Of a DNA stretch of 35,292 nt, positions 7,501 to 14,544 are shown piece by piece (position 1 is the first letter of the stretch; the number at the start of each line of letters is the position of its first letter). The notes under the pieces were generated by a model that was given only the letters and a program-made list of their open reading frames with translations, had not been told where the DNA came from and did no database searches. Source of the DNA: Planctomycetota bacterium. GTDB taxonomy: Bacteria; Planctomycetota; Phycisphaerae; Sedimentisphaerales; Anaerobacaceae. The DNA lies in assembly GCA_017885385.1 (NCBI GenBank), contig JAFNGF010000143.1:9884-45175 (forward strand), read 5' to 3'. A program made the translations under genes and the position numbers.

Positions 7501-8432
7501 GCACCAGTTCCCTGCGTCCAGCTAAGGACCGCATCTGTCGGCACATCTGTGGCCCCATTTGCCGGGCTCGGATTTGCCGCTCTATGGCTAGGGGCAGGGG
7601 GACTAAGCATGTAACCAACCGCATTGAGAAACATCTGTGCTCCATCTACGTACAAATCACACATACCCGCCGTTTGTGAGTTCTTGCCACCGCTCTCGCG
7701 AGAGCCGGTCAGGAACACCAGCCGATGACCGGCCAGCGTGTCCGTTCCTGCACCACCCGCGTGCGTCAATGTGGCCCCAGCCTGCCATTCGGCAATAACC
7801 ATGCCCCCAACAGGACCATTGCCCGCTGCTGAAATCGTGGCCAGGACTGTCCCATTGTTTACTGGATCGGTATTAATAGAGATGCCCGCCGCCGTGGTGC
7901 CGTCGGTGGGATACGTGGCGAGCCCGGCATAAGGATTGATCATGGTACCGTCGGTCAGCGGGATTCCCGCGAAGATCGGGTGGGTCGGGTCATTGACAGT
8001 CAGCGTGATGTTCCCGGTGATGTCCGGTATTGTATTGCCGGTGGTGTACCCCATGCGGTTGTACCGCAGGGTGTAACCATTCAAGATGATCATGGGAGCG
8101 GAAATGGTGTTCCACGCTGTGGCTGAAGCGTTCTGATAATGGTTACTGGCAGCCGAGCGACTGATGATCACCAAATCCGCTCCATTAAGAAATGCCGGAT
8201 CAGGAGTGGCAGTCGTGATATAGCGCGTTACGTCGTAGCCGTTGGCAGTGAGCAGGTCGGTGTACCCCTTATCGGGCGCCTCGGTGAATCCAGCACCGCT
8301 AGCACCGTCCGATGGCGCATCATCAGCTCCATGGAAGGAGACCCAGACGATTGTCGCCGCTTGTGCCGATGAGACAGCCGCCAAACCAAACGCAAGGAAC
8401 ATGACAATTAGGAAAAGCAGTCGTCTACACAT
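4554..8432 (-). CDS. Large secreted multidomain protein: Fn3-like, PA14, NosD-type beta-helix
   Basis: This is a 1292-aa exported protein. Residues 1-25 are a signal peptide ending SSAQA. Residues 27-280 resemble a ThuA/glutamine-amidotransferase-like domain (DLVIISRS, MIILNGYTLRYN), which is uncertain. Residues 285-377 and 543-635 are two near-identical Fn3-like domains (AANPSP.NGATDVPTD ... YWRI.EFDGATTYTGNIW). Residues 383-535 are a PA14-type lectin domain (RGYLYPPQTGNYTFWIASDD). Residues 660-1135 form a right-handed beta-helix of ~17 coils of about 23 residues (GI.L..S.GNTLTGN...N) of the NosD/CASH kind, closing with GGNFWSDWTTPDGN. The last ~100 residues (VRFGRTGAEAAP ... GDTEG.LTG) are a C-terminal domain often found after dockerin-less exoproteins. 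Polysaccharide binding or cleavage is likely. The start has GAGGGAGGA upstream and a promoter at 8565-8592. No sorting signal is present at the C-terminus. Confidence 0.88.
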   Translation of the reverse strand: MCRRLLFLIVMFLAFGLAAVSSAQAATIVWVSFHGADDAPSDGASGAGFTEAPDKGYTDLLTANGYDVTRYITTATPDPAFLNGADLVIISRSAASNHYQNASATAWNTISAPMIILNGYTLRYNRMGYTTGNTIPDITGNITLTVNDPTHPIFAGIPLTDGTMINPYAGLATYPTDGTTAAGISINTDPVNNGTVLATISAAGNGPVGGMVIAEWQAGATLTHAGGAGTDTLAGHRLVFLTGSRESGGKNSQTAGMCDLYVDGAQMFLNAVGYMLSPPAPSHRAANPSPANGATDVPTDAVLSWTQGTGAISHHIYFGTNQADVAAGTPSTDMGTQIGTSYDPPGTLSYGTTYYWRIDEFDGATTYTGNIWRFTTQGQGAGNILFEYFWGTNETLETLFNLPTFPDSPDRSELRTSFEGPINWRDNYGTHVRGYLYPPQTGNYTFWIASDDQSQLWLSTDEDPAHAVQIASVPGWTPSRDFDRTPEQRSSEIALEAGRIYYIEALHSEGGGDDNLAVAWQGPTIPTRAIISGTFLSPWITFKAANPSPGNGATDVPTDIALNWTPGSGAISHHIYFGTNQADVVSGTGGTDKGTQIETTYTPEVLAYGTTYYWRIHEFDGATTYTGNIWSFTTTAISIPTNTSVGTWDPVTRTYTLTQDVTGSIRIDQDNLTLDGAGHRVVGPGSGDGVALFARTGVTVKNLNIQSFGNGIYIGNSSGNTLTGNTTNLNGRGIALDYSENNTLEGNNSESNTGPGINLWHSSGNNLTGNTNNSNGVGISLDNSTGNTLTGNVCESNAWCGIAIHDSSNGNTLNNNTCNSSTDYDGIGLYNSTGNTLTGNICESNKRAGIWLENSTGNTITTNTCSSNDGAGINLWGSSNNNNLIGNTNNSNNVGIDLHACDNNTLEGNNSELNTWAGINLYYSNGSTLTGNTNNSHNVGICLDYSIGNNLTDNTCNSSSWAGIRLYYSEKNNLTGNTNSLNGEGINLQNSTGNTLTDNTCSLNNGNGIAIWESSNNTLTGNTCNSNNDNGISLYHSQDHNLTDNIAELNTWSGINLDNSSGNTLTGNRVNLEFAGISLGESNNNTLSHNTCSSSTWAGIQLNNSNVNTIYNNNFISNHVQAHVDGGSGNVFNLDAPIGGNFWSDWTTPDGNHDRIVDSPYVFSGGQDNLPWTCQDGWLLLAIGIDIYPNQTPNRVYLSKNYTISVVVFGSASFNVTTLNSSTVRFGRTGAEAAPVRAPTIRDMNADGLPDAMYGFLTFKCGFKLGDTEGILTGSTTSGVLIEGRDSVLVSP
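5073..6302 (-). repeat. In-gene tandem repeat, ~69-bp unit, coding the beta-helix coils
   Basis: About 17 imperfect copies encode the coil G-I-x-L-x-x-S-x-G-N-T-L-T-G-N-x-x-x-x-N (residues ~711-1120). On the plus strand the recurring words are TTGCCTGTTAGGGTATTG and GTTGATTCCAGCCCATG. Neighbouring copies share long identical stretches, which suggests recent expansion by recombination. Confidence 0.85.
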
Positions 8433-8564
8433 AATAGTCCTCCCTCAAAATGGTCAAACAACAATGACGATAACACACGATGCTTTCGCACATTATTATT
8501 GGACATGTAGGAACAATCCTCCATTCTTGTCTTGCACGTACTTTTGCCGCCAATATCTTTTACC

Positions 8565-8592
8565 AGTATAGCCGCTAAGTGCGGAAAGTCAA
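8565..8592 (-). promoter_or_regulatory. Sigma70-type promoter for the beta-helix gene
   Basis: Read on the minus strand: TTGACT (complement of 8587-8592), 16 bases, TATACT (complement of 8565-8570). Transcription would start near 8558, leaving a ~125-nt leader before the ATG at 8432. Confidence 0.65.
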
Positions 8593-8820
8593 GAAATAGG
8601 AGTGGATTTTGGGGATTTTCTAATAAGCTCCATCGCATCTCAGGCTCAAACGGCGTTCTTGCCAGCGAAAATGCGGTTTTAGGTACCTATGAGGGTGTAT
8701 TGCAGGATTTTAAGTCCCCAGCGTCTGCTTTGTGCTCTTATGATCTTGTCCACTTTTCCTTTTATTTCTCATCGAAGTTCAGGCTCGCGAATCGCCCGTG
8801 ATGTATTCCCAACTTGCATC

Positions 8821-8895
8821 CTTCGGCACAGTTTATCCTGAGCGCAGCCGAACGGGCTCAGAGCCTGCCCTGAGCGGAGTTGAAGGGACAGGTTC
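8821..8895. repeat. REP-like element of the TCCTGAGCGCAGCCGAA type
   Basis: The stretch contains TATCCTGAGCGCAGCCGAA followed by GAGCCTGCCCTGAGCGGAG and TTGAAGGGACAGG. It is two tandem versions of the 'CCTGAGCGNAGNCGAAGGG' dispersed repeat that I recognise from many bacterial genomes, preceded by an inverted CTTCGGC fragment. No coding potential. Confidence 0.65.
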
Positions 8896-9004
8896 TACGA
8901 CCGGGCAGTAGAACCCTAAAGTTGGCATTGGCCACACACCAGAAAGGCCTGGCAGGCTGTGGTGCTGTCAGCCCCTTTTCCGGCCTTTTATGTTGAAAAT
9001 TCGC

Positions 9005-9034
9005 TTGACGCCGACCTTCCCGGTTGTGTATGAT
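9005..9034 (+). promoter_or_regulatory. Promoter-like sequence reading into the heptamer array
   Basis: TTGACG (9005-9010), 18 bases, TATGAT (9029-9034). A start near 9041 would put the heptamer array at the beginning of the transcript. No ORF follows on this strand, so any product would be non-coding. A chance match is possible. Confidence 0.35.
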
Positions 9035-9070
9035 ACATATATAACTAAATTAAATAGAATCGCAATACTA

Positions 9071-9210
9071 ACAGATGACAGATGACAGAAGACAGACGAC
9101 AGAAGACAGAAGACGGAGGACAGAAGACAGATGACGGAAGACAGAGGACAGAGGACAGAGGACGGAAGACAGATGACGGAAGACGGAGGACAGAAGACAG
9201 AAGACAGAAG
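9071..9210 (+). repeat. Heptanucleotide tandem array, 20 units of ACRGANG
   Basis: Twenty consecutive 7-bp units fit ACRGANG with no slippage: positions 1, 2, 4, 5 and 7 are invariant (A, C, G, A, G), position 3 is A or G, and position 6 is any base. A degenerate 21st unit (ATAGAAT) follows. The plus strand is strongly purine-rich. Confidence 0.92.
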
Positions 9211-9322
9211 ATAGAATAGGGAAACCAGGGAACCAAGGTAACAGGGTGCAGGTGAGCAGGATAACAGGGAATCAGGATGCAGGAGATCAGCAGGCCAAGG
9301 AATCAGGATGCAGCCAACTTGT

Positions 9323-9500
9323 TCGACAATTGTCGAGGATCCTCTACAAATCGGCCCCTTTTTATGCAAAACAAAGCCAATTTCTGTAAAGGCCAAATGA
9401 ACGCAAACTCAATAATAACAAGGGACTATGAAAAAAGATGGGCTTTGAGAGTCGAGCAAAAACAAAGCCAATCAAACCCAATTATACTTAGCATCTTGAT
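9323..9500 (+). repeat. Dispersed planctomycete-type element with QNKANF-like pseudo-coding and palindromic head
   Basis: It begins with two adjacent perfect palindromes, TCGACAATTGTCGA (9323-9336) and GAGGATCCTC (9335-9344). Its body would translate as MQNKANFCKGQMNANS...TRDYEKR...KQSQSNP. I recognise near-identical 'QNKANF...QMN...T.DYE...' strings as recurrent spurious ORFs in planctomycete metagenome assemblies, so this is probably a mobile or dispersed non-coding repeat rather than a gene. This rests on recall; no search was run. Confidence 0.5.
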
Positions 9501-9501
9501 T

Positions 9502-10689
9502 TCAATGTGCGATGATGCTGGATATTCTAAAGACCGGCAGCAATAGGGCAATCGCAATAGTGCCGATGATTGTGCCGAGGACCGTGATCATTAGCGGCTC
9601 TATAAGAATCATAACGTTCTTGATTGAGCCTTGGAGCTTCTTTTCATAGAAGACAGACATCTTATCACAGACCTCGCCCAGCCTGCCGCTTTTTTCTCCT
9701 GCTCGCAGCATCTGGATAATGCCGGGTGCGATTAACCAGCCGCGCGGCGAAATCAGAATCGAGTCGGACAACTGGTAGCCGTCACGAATTTTGTCGCTCA
9801 CATCGGTCCAAAGCTCCTGAAAATAGGAATTCTGACACGAGCCTTGTATTACCTGTATTGATTCCAGCACTCTGACGCCCGTATTGACCATCGTGGCCAT
9901 AATGCGCATGCTGCGGCCCACCACCATATCGACAAACATTGTGCCGATCACGGGCGTGCGGATTTTGACGGTATCAATCACCCGACGGCCGATCGCGGTG
10001 CGGGACAAATAGTATAGTGCCACCGAAAGCAATATACCCGCGGTCACGACAGCGGTCATTATCTGGAAATTGCCCAGTATCTTACTGAAGCCCACCAAGA
10101 TCTGCGTAAGTTTGGGAAGTGCCGCACCTCTGGCTTCGTAAATCCTCATGAACCGCGGCAGAACAAAGAACATAAGCGTTCCGGTCGCGGCCACCGCCAT
10201 CAGGGCCATTATAAATGGATACGTAAGCGCTCCTTTTATGCTCTTACGAGTTTCAGCCTCAAAGCTTAGATAGCCGCTGAGCACGCTCAGCATTTCTGCC
10301 ATTCTGCCGGACGCCTCTGACGCCTTGACCATACTTATAAACATCGAATTAAAAACTCTCGGATAGGGAGTCAGCGCCTGCGAAAAATTTTCGCCGCCTT
10401 TGACCCTTTCAGCTATATTCATAATTATCGTCCTGAATGCTCCCTGCTCAGCCTGCTCGGCGATGGCGTCCAGAGCATCGCTCAGCACCACGCCGCTATC
10501 GAGCATCACCGACAGCTCCGTAGTGAACAGTATCAGCTCCGCGTGCTTTACTTTTGCCCTATGTAGCCCACCTGGTGACCCAAGGTCTGGGTGACTGAGC
10601 GGCTGAGGGGGGCCTTTCGGCGCGGTGCTTTCCACCTGATTAGCCGTTGGGGACGAATTTGGCGTTGATTTTATTGTTGCCACAGTCAT
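9502..10689 (-). CDS. gspF: Type II secretion / type IV pilus inner-membrane platform protein GspF
   Basis: The 395-aa protein is the polytopic platform that couples the GspE ATPase to pseudopilus assembly. It has two T2SSF domains: the first around residues 50-170 (ELILFTTELSVMLDSGVVLSDAL; MFISMVKASEASGRM) and the second around 255-380 (MRIMATMVNTGVRVLESIQV; IQMLRAGEKSGRLGEV). Three hydrophobic segments lie at about 165-190, 220-240 and 365-390. The first ~45 residues are Pro/Ser-rich, are not part of the family, and are encoded by DNA with a partial palindrome (ACCCA...TGGGT, 10578-10592). I prefer the ATG at 10689; the frame is open to a GTG at 10707. It is the last gene of the locus, 29 bases after gspE. 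Confidence 0.95.
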   Translation of the reverse strand: MTVATIKSTPNSSPTANQVESTAPKGPPQPLSHPDLGSPGGLHRAKVKHAELILFTTELSVMLDSGVVLSDALDAIAEQAEQGAFRTIIMNIAERVKGGENFSQALTPYPRVFNSMFISMVKASEASGRMAEMLSVLSGYLSFEAETRKSIKGALTYPFIMALMAVAATGTLMFFVLPRFMRIYEARGAALPKLTQILVGFSKILGNFQIMTAVVTAGILLSVALYYLSRTAIGRRVIDTVKIRTPVIGTMFVDMVVGRSMRIMATMVNTGVRVLESIQVIQGSCQNSYFQELWTDVSDKIRDGYQLSDSILISPRGWLIAPGIIQMLRAGEKSGRLGEVCDKMSVFYEKKLQGSIKNVMILIEPLMITVLGTIIGTIAIALLLPVFRISSIIAH

Positions 10690-10718
10690 TGTTTTCGCAC
10701 TCACCACTGTAACAGATT

Positions 10719-12437
10719 TTATGGTTCTGCCTGGGTAGTTCTCAGTATCTCCTCAATAGAGACGATTCCGGCCTTTACCTTTTCAATTCCGTCTGCCTGC
10801 AGCGGAACCATTCCTTTTTCAAGCGCCTTTGCCCGGAGTTTCTTGGTGCTGATATGGTCGTCAATCATCTCTGCGATTTCATCATCGGGCACAAATAGCT
10901 CGTGAATAGCGATTCGGCCGACATAGCCCGTGTTGCGGCATTTTTTGCACCCTACGCCGCGGTGGAATTTGCCGACTCCCGTTGCCACTTTCTCAACGGC
11001 TCTTTTTATGCCGGCGGCCGGCTCATACTCGGTTTTGCAGCTGGCGCATATTTTGCGCACCAATCGCTGAGCCAGGACTCCAATCAAAGAAGCGCTGACC
11101 AGATATGGAGCAACCTTCAAGTCCACCAAACGTATCACCGCCCCGGGCGCGTCATTGGTATGCAGGGTCGACAAAACCAGATGGCCGGTCAGAGCCGCCT
11201 GTACCGCAATGTTGGCTGTGGCCTCATCGCGTACCTCGCCGACCATTACTATATCGGGGTCCTGCCGCAGCAGGCTCCGCAGAGCGGTGGAGAATTCAAA
11301 GCCCGCACTGCTGTTGACTTGAAACTGATTTATGCCCGATATGTTGCACTCCACAGGGTCTTCGACCGTGCAGATGTTTACCTCTTCCGTGTTTAGCTCA
11401 GATAGAGCAGCATATAGCGTGGTATTTTTGCCCGAACCGGTTGGTCCCGTCACCAGGACTATTCCATTAGGCGCCTGTATTATTTCTCTGAAACGCTGGA
11501 GGTTTTCGTAAGTGAATCCGAGCGACTCAAGATTATAGAAAACCTTCTGGGGGTCGAGGACCCTGATAACGACCTTTTCGCCGAAATTGGCGGGCATAAC
11601 GGATACCCGCAGATCGATCGGTCTGCCTTCGACCAGCACGTGAATGCCGCCATCCTGCGGCAGACGGCGCTGAGCAATGTCGAGCTCCGCCATAATCTTG
11701 ATGCGAGAGACTATTGCCGGATGCATCTGATGCGGTGGACGCAGCTTCTCATAGAGTTTGCCGTCCACACGATATCTGACGCGAAGTTTTTTGTCGTCAG
11801 GCTCAATGTGAATGTCACTGGCGTTTTCCTTAACGGCGTTATAAAGCAAATAATTGACGAGTTTGACGACCGGCGACTGACCCGCCACCTCCTCAAGGTT
11901 GCCGATATCCTGGGTGATGTTCTCCAAAAGCGTAAAATCTTCCAGTCCCTTGTCGTCGATAATATCGTCAATGACAAAGACGTTGGCGGCGGGCAAATAC
12001 GTCTGCAGCGTAGCTTTGATGTCCTTTGTAGTTGCGCATACCACCTGGACCTTGCAGCCGCTTATACGCCCTATTTCATCAATCAAGAATACGTTTGTAG
12101 GCTCACTCACCGCTACGGTCAGCACGTCACAAACCTTAAATAGCGGCAGTATAATATGCTCTTCGAGAAACTCTCTGGGCAGAATTTCCAACGCTTTTGG
12201 GTCACAAATCTTGGGGCTGACCTGGGCGTACGGCACGCTGTATGCCTCAGCCAGAGCCGCGGCTATCTGATTTTCGGTGCAGTAGGCCATCTCGACCAGA
12301 AGCTCGCCGAGCAGCTTGCGATGGCCCTTTTCCTTCTGTTCGGTAAGGGCCTTTTCAATTTGCTCGGCCGTCACGACCCCTCGCGCCAGCAGCAGCTGCC
12401 CTAGCTGAGTCTTGTTTTCCACCGCTATTTGAGCCAT
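10719..12437 (-). CDS. gspE: Type II secretion / pilus assembly ATPase GspE (PilB-like), with altered Walker A
   Basis: This is a 572-aa hexameric ATPase that powers pseudopilus assembly on the cytoplasmic face. Residues 10-75 form an MshEN-type N-terminal domain (QLGQLLLARGVVTAEQ and LLGELLVEMAYCTENQI, two copies of the LG-x-x-L motif), which can bind cyclic di-GMP in relatives. The core has the Walker A GPTGSGK (331-337), Asp box VEDPVE (358-363), Walker B DIVMVGEVRD (395-404) and His box STLHTND (423-429). The tetracysteine zinc site is C464-x2-C467 and C497-x2-C500. Unusually, residue 338 after the Walker A Lys is Asn (codon 11424-11426), where Ser/Thr is expected. The neighbours are STAS (33 bases upstream) and gspF downstream. 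Confidence 0.96.
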   Translation of the reverse strand: MAQIAVENKTQLGQLLLARGVVTAEQIEKALTEQKEKGHRKLLGELLVEMAYCTENQIAAALAEAYSVPYAQVSPKICDPKALEILPREFLEEHIILPLFKVCDVLTVAVSEPTNVFLIDEIGRISGCKVQVVCATTKDIKATLQTYLPAANVFVIDDIIDDKGLEDFTLLENITQDIGNLEEVAGQSPVVKLVNYLLYNAVKENASDIHIEPDDKKLRVRYRVDGKLYEKLRPPHQMHPAIVSRIKIMAELDIAQRRLPQDGGIHVLVEGRPIDLRVSVMPANFGEKVVIRVLDPQKVFYNLESLGFTYENLQRFREIIQAPNGIVLVTGPTGSGKNTTLYAALSELNTEEVNICTVEDPVECNISGINQFQVNSSAGFEFSTALRSLLRQDPDIVMVGEVRDEATANIAVQAALTGHLVLSTLHTNDAPGAVIRLVDLKVAPYLVSASLIGVLAQRLVRKICASCKTEYEPAAGIKRAVEKVATGVGKFHRGVGCKKCRNTGYVGRIAIHELFVPDDEIAEMIDDHISTKKLRAKALEKGMVPLQADGIEKVKAGIVSIEEILRTTQAEP

Positions 12438-12470
12438 AATTGCTATTTTATTTGAATTTGGTGATTGTTC

Positions 12471-12806
12471 CTACGCGAAACTCTTTACGGCTTCTGCCAG
12501 CTCCGTGTAGCGGTCAAATTCGTTGTCGAGCCGAGTGACTTCCAGAATTTTCGCGCAGTTTTCATCAAGCCCTGCCAGTCTAAGCTGGGTTTTATTCTCG
12601 CTGCAGTGCTGCTGCATCCACAGCAATAGTTCCAATCCCTGGCTGTCGATAAATCCGACGGCGCGCATATCAAGGACTAAGCCAGCTCTGCGTTTTGCGG
12701 TCACATTGGTAATTGTGTTACGAAGCAGCTCTGTAAAATCGGCATCCAGCTCGCCCTGCAGCGCGATCACCGTGACATCGCCATAATCTTGGGTCTTGAC
12801 TTTCAT
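12471..12806 (-). CDS. STAS-domain protein (anti-sigma factor antagonist-like)
   Basis: The 111-aa single-domain STAS protein resembles SpoIIAA/RsbV. The phosphorylatable serine is Ser55 in VGFIDSQGLELLL, after the conserved LVLDMRAVGFID strand-loop. Such proteins are switched by a Ser kinase and phosphatase and bind partner regulators. No anti-sigma kinase or sigma factor is nearby; instead its ATG overlaps the stop of the HD-GYP gene (ATGA, 12803-12806), so the two are translationally coupled, and GspE follows. It may modulate the HD-GYP protein or the secretion ATPase, which is inference. The ribosome-binding site GGAG lies within the end of the HD-GYP gene. Confidence 0.9.
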   Translation of the reverse strand: MKVKTQDYGDVTVIALQGELDADFTELLRNTITNVTAKRRAGLVLDMRAVGFIDSQGLELLLWMQQHCSENKTQLRLAGLDENCAKILEVTRLDNEFDRYTELAEAVKSFA

Positions 12807-14497
12807 CTGATTAGCACTCCCACCGCAGCGGTGCCGTACTCTGAAACGCCGTAACTGCGGTAAACTTCACTGCTGCCGTTCTGGATAATGTCCCACAGCT
12901 GATAGACTTCGCTGTTAAGAAAGACTCTGCCGACCTTCTCATCAAACTGCGTGCCCAGGCCGTTCTTTATCTCTGCCAGCGCGTCTTCGACGGTTCTTGC
13001 GTCTCTGTACGTCCGCTTAGAGGTCATTGCGTCGAAGCTATCGGCTAGGCCGACGATTTTGCCTACCAACGGTATCTGGGCGGCGGCCAAGCCATTGGGA
13101 TACCCACGCCCATCCGCGCGCTCATGGTGGCACAATACGCCCGGCACAATGTCACGCATCTGCTTAATCCCACCTAAGATGCCGGCTCCGATGGAAGGAT
13201 GTCTTCTTATGCGCTCCAGCTCTTGCTCGGTCAGCCGGCCCTGCTTACGCAGCACGGCTTCATCTATCCCAATTTTGCCGATGTCGTGCAGCAGGCCGGC
13301 CAGGTATATCTTGTGTATCTGCTCCTGCTCTAACGGCTCGATGTGGGCAACTCTCTCGGCAATCCATCGGGAGATGAGCGCAACCCGTTCGGAGTGGCCT
13401 CGCGTGTACTTATCCTTGGCATCGATACTGCTGGTCAGCGCTTTTAACGAGCCTATGAACAGCTCTTTAAGGTCGTTGAAAAGCCTGCCGTTTTCGATAA
13501 ACACCGCGCAGCCGCCGGCGACAGAGTTGAACAGTTTCACGTCGGTGCTGTCGAAATCCGGCTTGTCGAGCCTGTTTATGGCAACCATCAGTCCTATGAT
13601 GCAGTCGCCGGTTTTAGTTCTGTGTGTGAAGTGCGAATCTGCCCCTTCTTTTCCGCATAGCGGCACCGCGATAATGTTTTTTATGTTTGCCGGCCAGGCA
13701 TATTTGAAAGGAGAATCCACTTCGCTATCGAGCAGGGCTTCCTTGCCGCCGTTTATTTCGTCGACCAGTCGGCCATGCAATAAGGCCGCCGTATGCTCAT
13801 CTATATCTATCAGCCCGGACCCAGCCGCCAAGGCCAGCTTCTTTTCGCTGTCGACCGTCTTTTCCAGCAGTATTGCGATACCCTCGACAAGAACGATCTC
13901 GGTCAGACTATCACAAGCCATCTGGAGAAAGTTGGCGTCCGGCTCAGTGACCTTCATGTGTGTGCTGAGCTTGTGGAGCAGCACCAGCTCTTCATAGGTT
14001 TGGGATAGCTCAGCACTGATAACTTCAATTTCTTGCTCGGTCTTAAACGAGGATTCAAAACTCTCTACCAAAAGTCCCAGCATTTCACTTAAAGCCACTT
14101 CGGGCATTTGATATCTCTGGTCAACCTCTTTGTCCGTGTCAGAATGCAGACGTTTACCGAGGTCGATCAGGGCAGCTCCAACCACTTTGGCCTGCCCGTT
14201 TCTGTTGGAGGCTGGTTTTAAAGCGGCAGCCAAAACCGTGCTGCTCGTTGCGTGTACTGGATCCGCTTCTGACGCATCGCTGTCAGACGCGCTCGTGCTG
14301 GTACACATCACGCATAGCGCTTGGCGTGTTAGCTCGCCAGCGTTGCTTTCAAATCTGCCAGCTCCACGCAGCAAGACAAGCTCACCGTCGGCATCGTAAA
14401 CTGCAAAATTAGCGCCGAGCTTGTTTACCCTGCCGCCAAACCTCTTTAACTGGTGCATCTGCGATTGGCTGAGACTCTTGCCGGTTGTTGTCAACAT
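12803..14497 (-). CDS. GAF and HD-GYP domain protein, probable cyclic di-GMP phosphodiesterase
   Basis: The protein has about 564 aa. Residues ~1-110 are a poorly conserved sensor region with a CVMC pair. Residues ~140-185 are a helical linker, ~185-340 a GAF domain (IAVPLCGKEGAD; GLMVAINRLDKPDFDSTDVKLFNSVA), and ~345-530 an HD-GYP domain. The HD-GYP signature is intact: RGHSERV, GLLHDIGKIGI, then HHERADGRGYPNGL and FDAMTSKRTYR, so hydrolysis of cyclic di-GMP to pGpG or GMP is likely. I chose the second ATG (14497), which has AGGG seven bases upstream; the first (14503) is too close to it. It sits between a response regulator and a STAS gene inside the secretion locus. Confidence 0.9.
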   Translation of the reverse strand: MLTTTGKSLSQSQMHQLKRFGGRVNKLGANFAVYDADGELVLLRGAGRFESNAGELTRQALCVMCTSTSASDSDASEADPVHATSSTVLAAALKPASNRNGQAKVVGAALIDLGKRLHSDTDKEVDQRYQMPEVALSEMLGLLVESFESSFKTEQEIEVISAELSQTYEELVLLHKLSTHMKVTEPDANFLQMACDSLTEIVLVEGIAILLEKTVDSEKKLALAAGSGLIDIDEHTAALLHGRLVDEINGGKEALLDSEVDSPFKYAWPANIKNIIAVPLCGKEGADSHFTHRTKTGDCIIGLMVAINRLDKPDFDSTDVKLFNSVAGGCAVFIENGRLFNDLKELFIGSLKALTSSIDAKDKYTRGHSERVALISRWIAERVAHIEPLEQEQIHKIYLAGLLHDIGKIGIDEAVLRKQGRLTEQELERIRRHPSIGAGILGGIKQMRDIVPGVLCHHERADGRGYPNGLAAAQIPLVGKIVGLADSFDAMTSKRTYRDARTVEDALAEIKNGLGTQFDEKVGRVFLNSEVYQLWDIIQNGSSEVYRSYGVSEYGTAAVGVLIR

Positions 14498-14544
14498 AAG
14501 CATGCCCTAAGTTTATCGAACGGGTGAGCCTAAATCCTAATCCA

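Larger units (their letters stand above)
8433..9501. other. Intergenic region of about 1.07 kb, repeat-dominated, no gene supported
   Basis: It contains the beta-helix gene promoter and leader (8433-8592), about 220 bases with no recognisable content (8600-8820), a REP-like GAGCGGAG element (8821-8895), a plus-strand promoter-like sequence (9005-9034), the heptamer array (9071-9210), purine-rich CAGGATGCAGGAGATCAG words (9218-9312), two adjacent palindromes (9323-9344) and a QNKANF-type dispersed element (9345-9500). The long open frames here (for example 8968-9396 minus) arise only because the heptamer repeat has no stop codon in any minus-strand frame. Confidence 0.7.

Noticed and set aside
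8968..9396. 142-codon minus-strand ORF rich in LSSVFC repeats
   Set aside because: It is only the heptamer array read in frame; 7-bp units without stop codons open all three minus frames. No ribosome-binding site and no protein-like composition.
9277..9546. 89-codon plus-strand ORF containing QNKANF
   Set aside because: The string recurs in many planctomycete assemblies as a spurious translation of a dispersed repeat, as I recall; it overlaps the gspF 3' end and lacks a ribosome-binding site.
12951..13997. 348-codon plus-strand ORF opposite the HD-GYP gene
   Set aside because: It is an antisense shadow of a clearly real gene; Ser-rich composition typical of reverse-strand reading.
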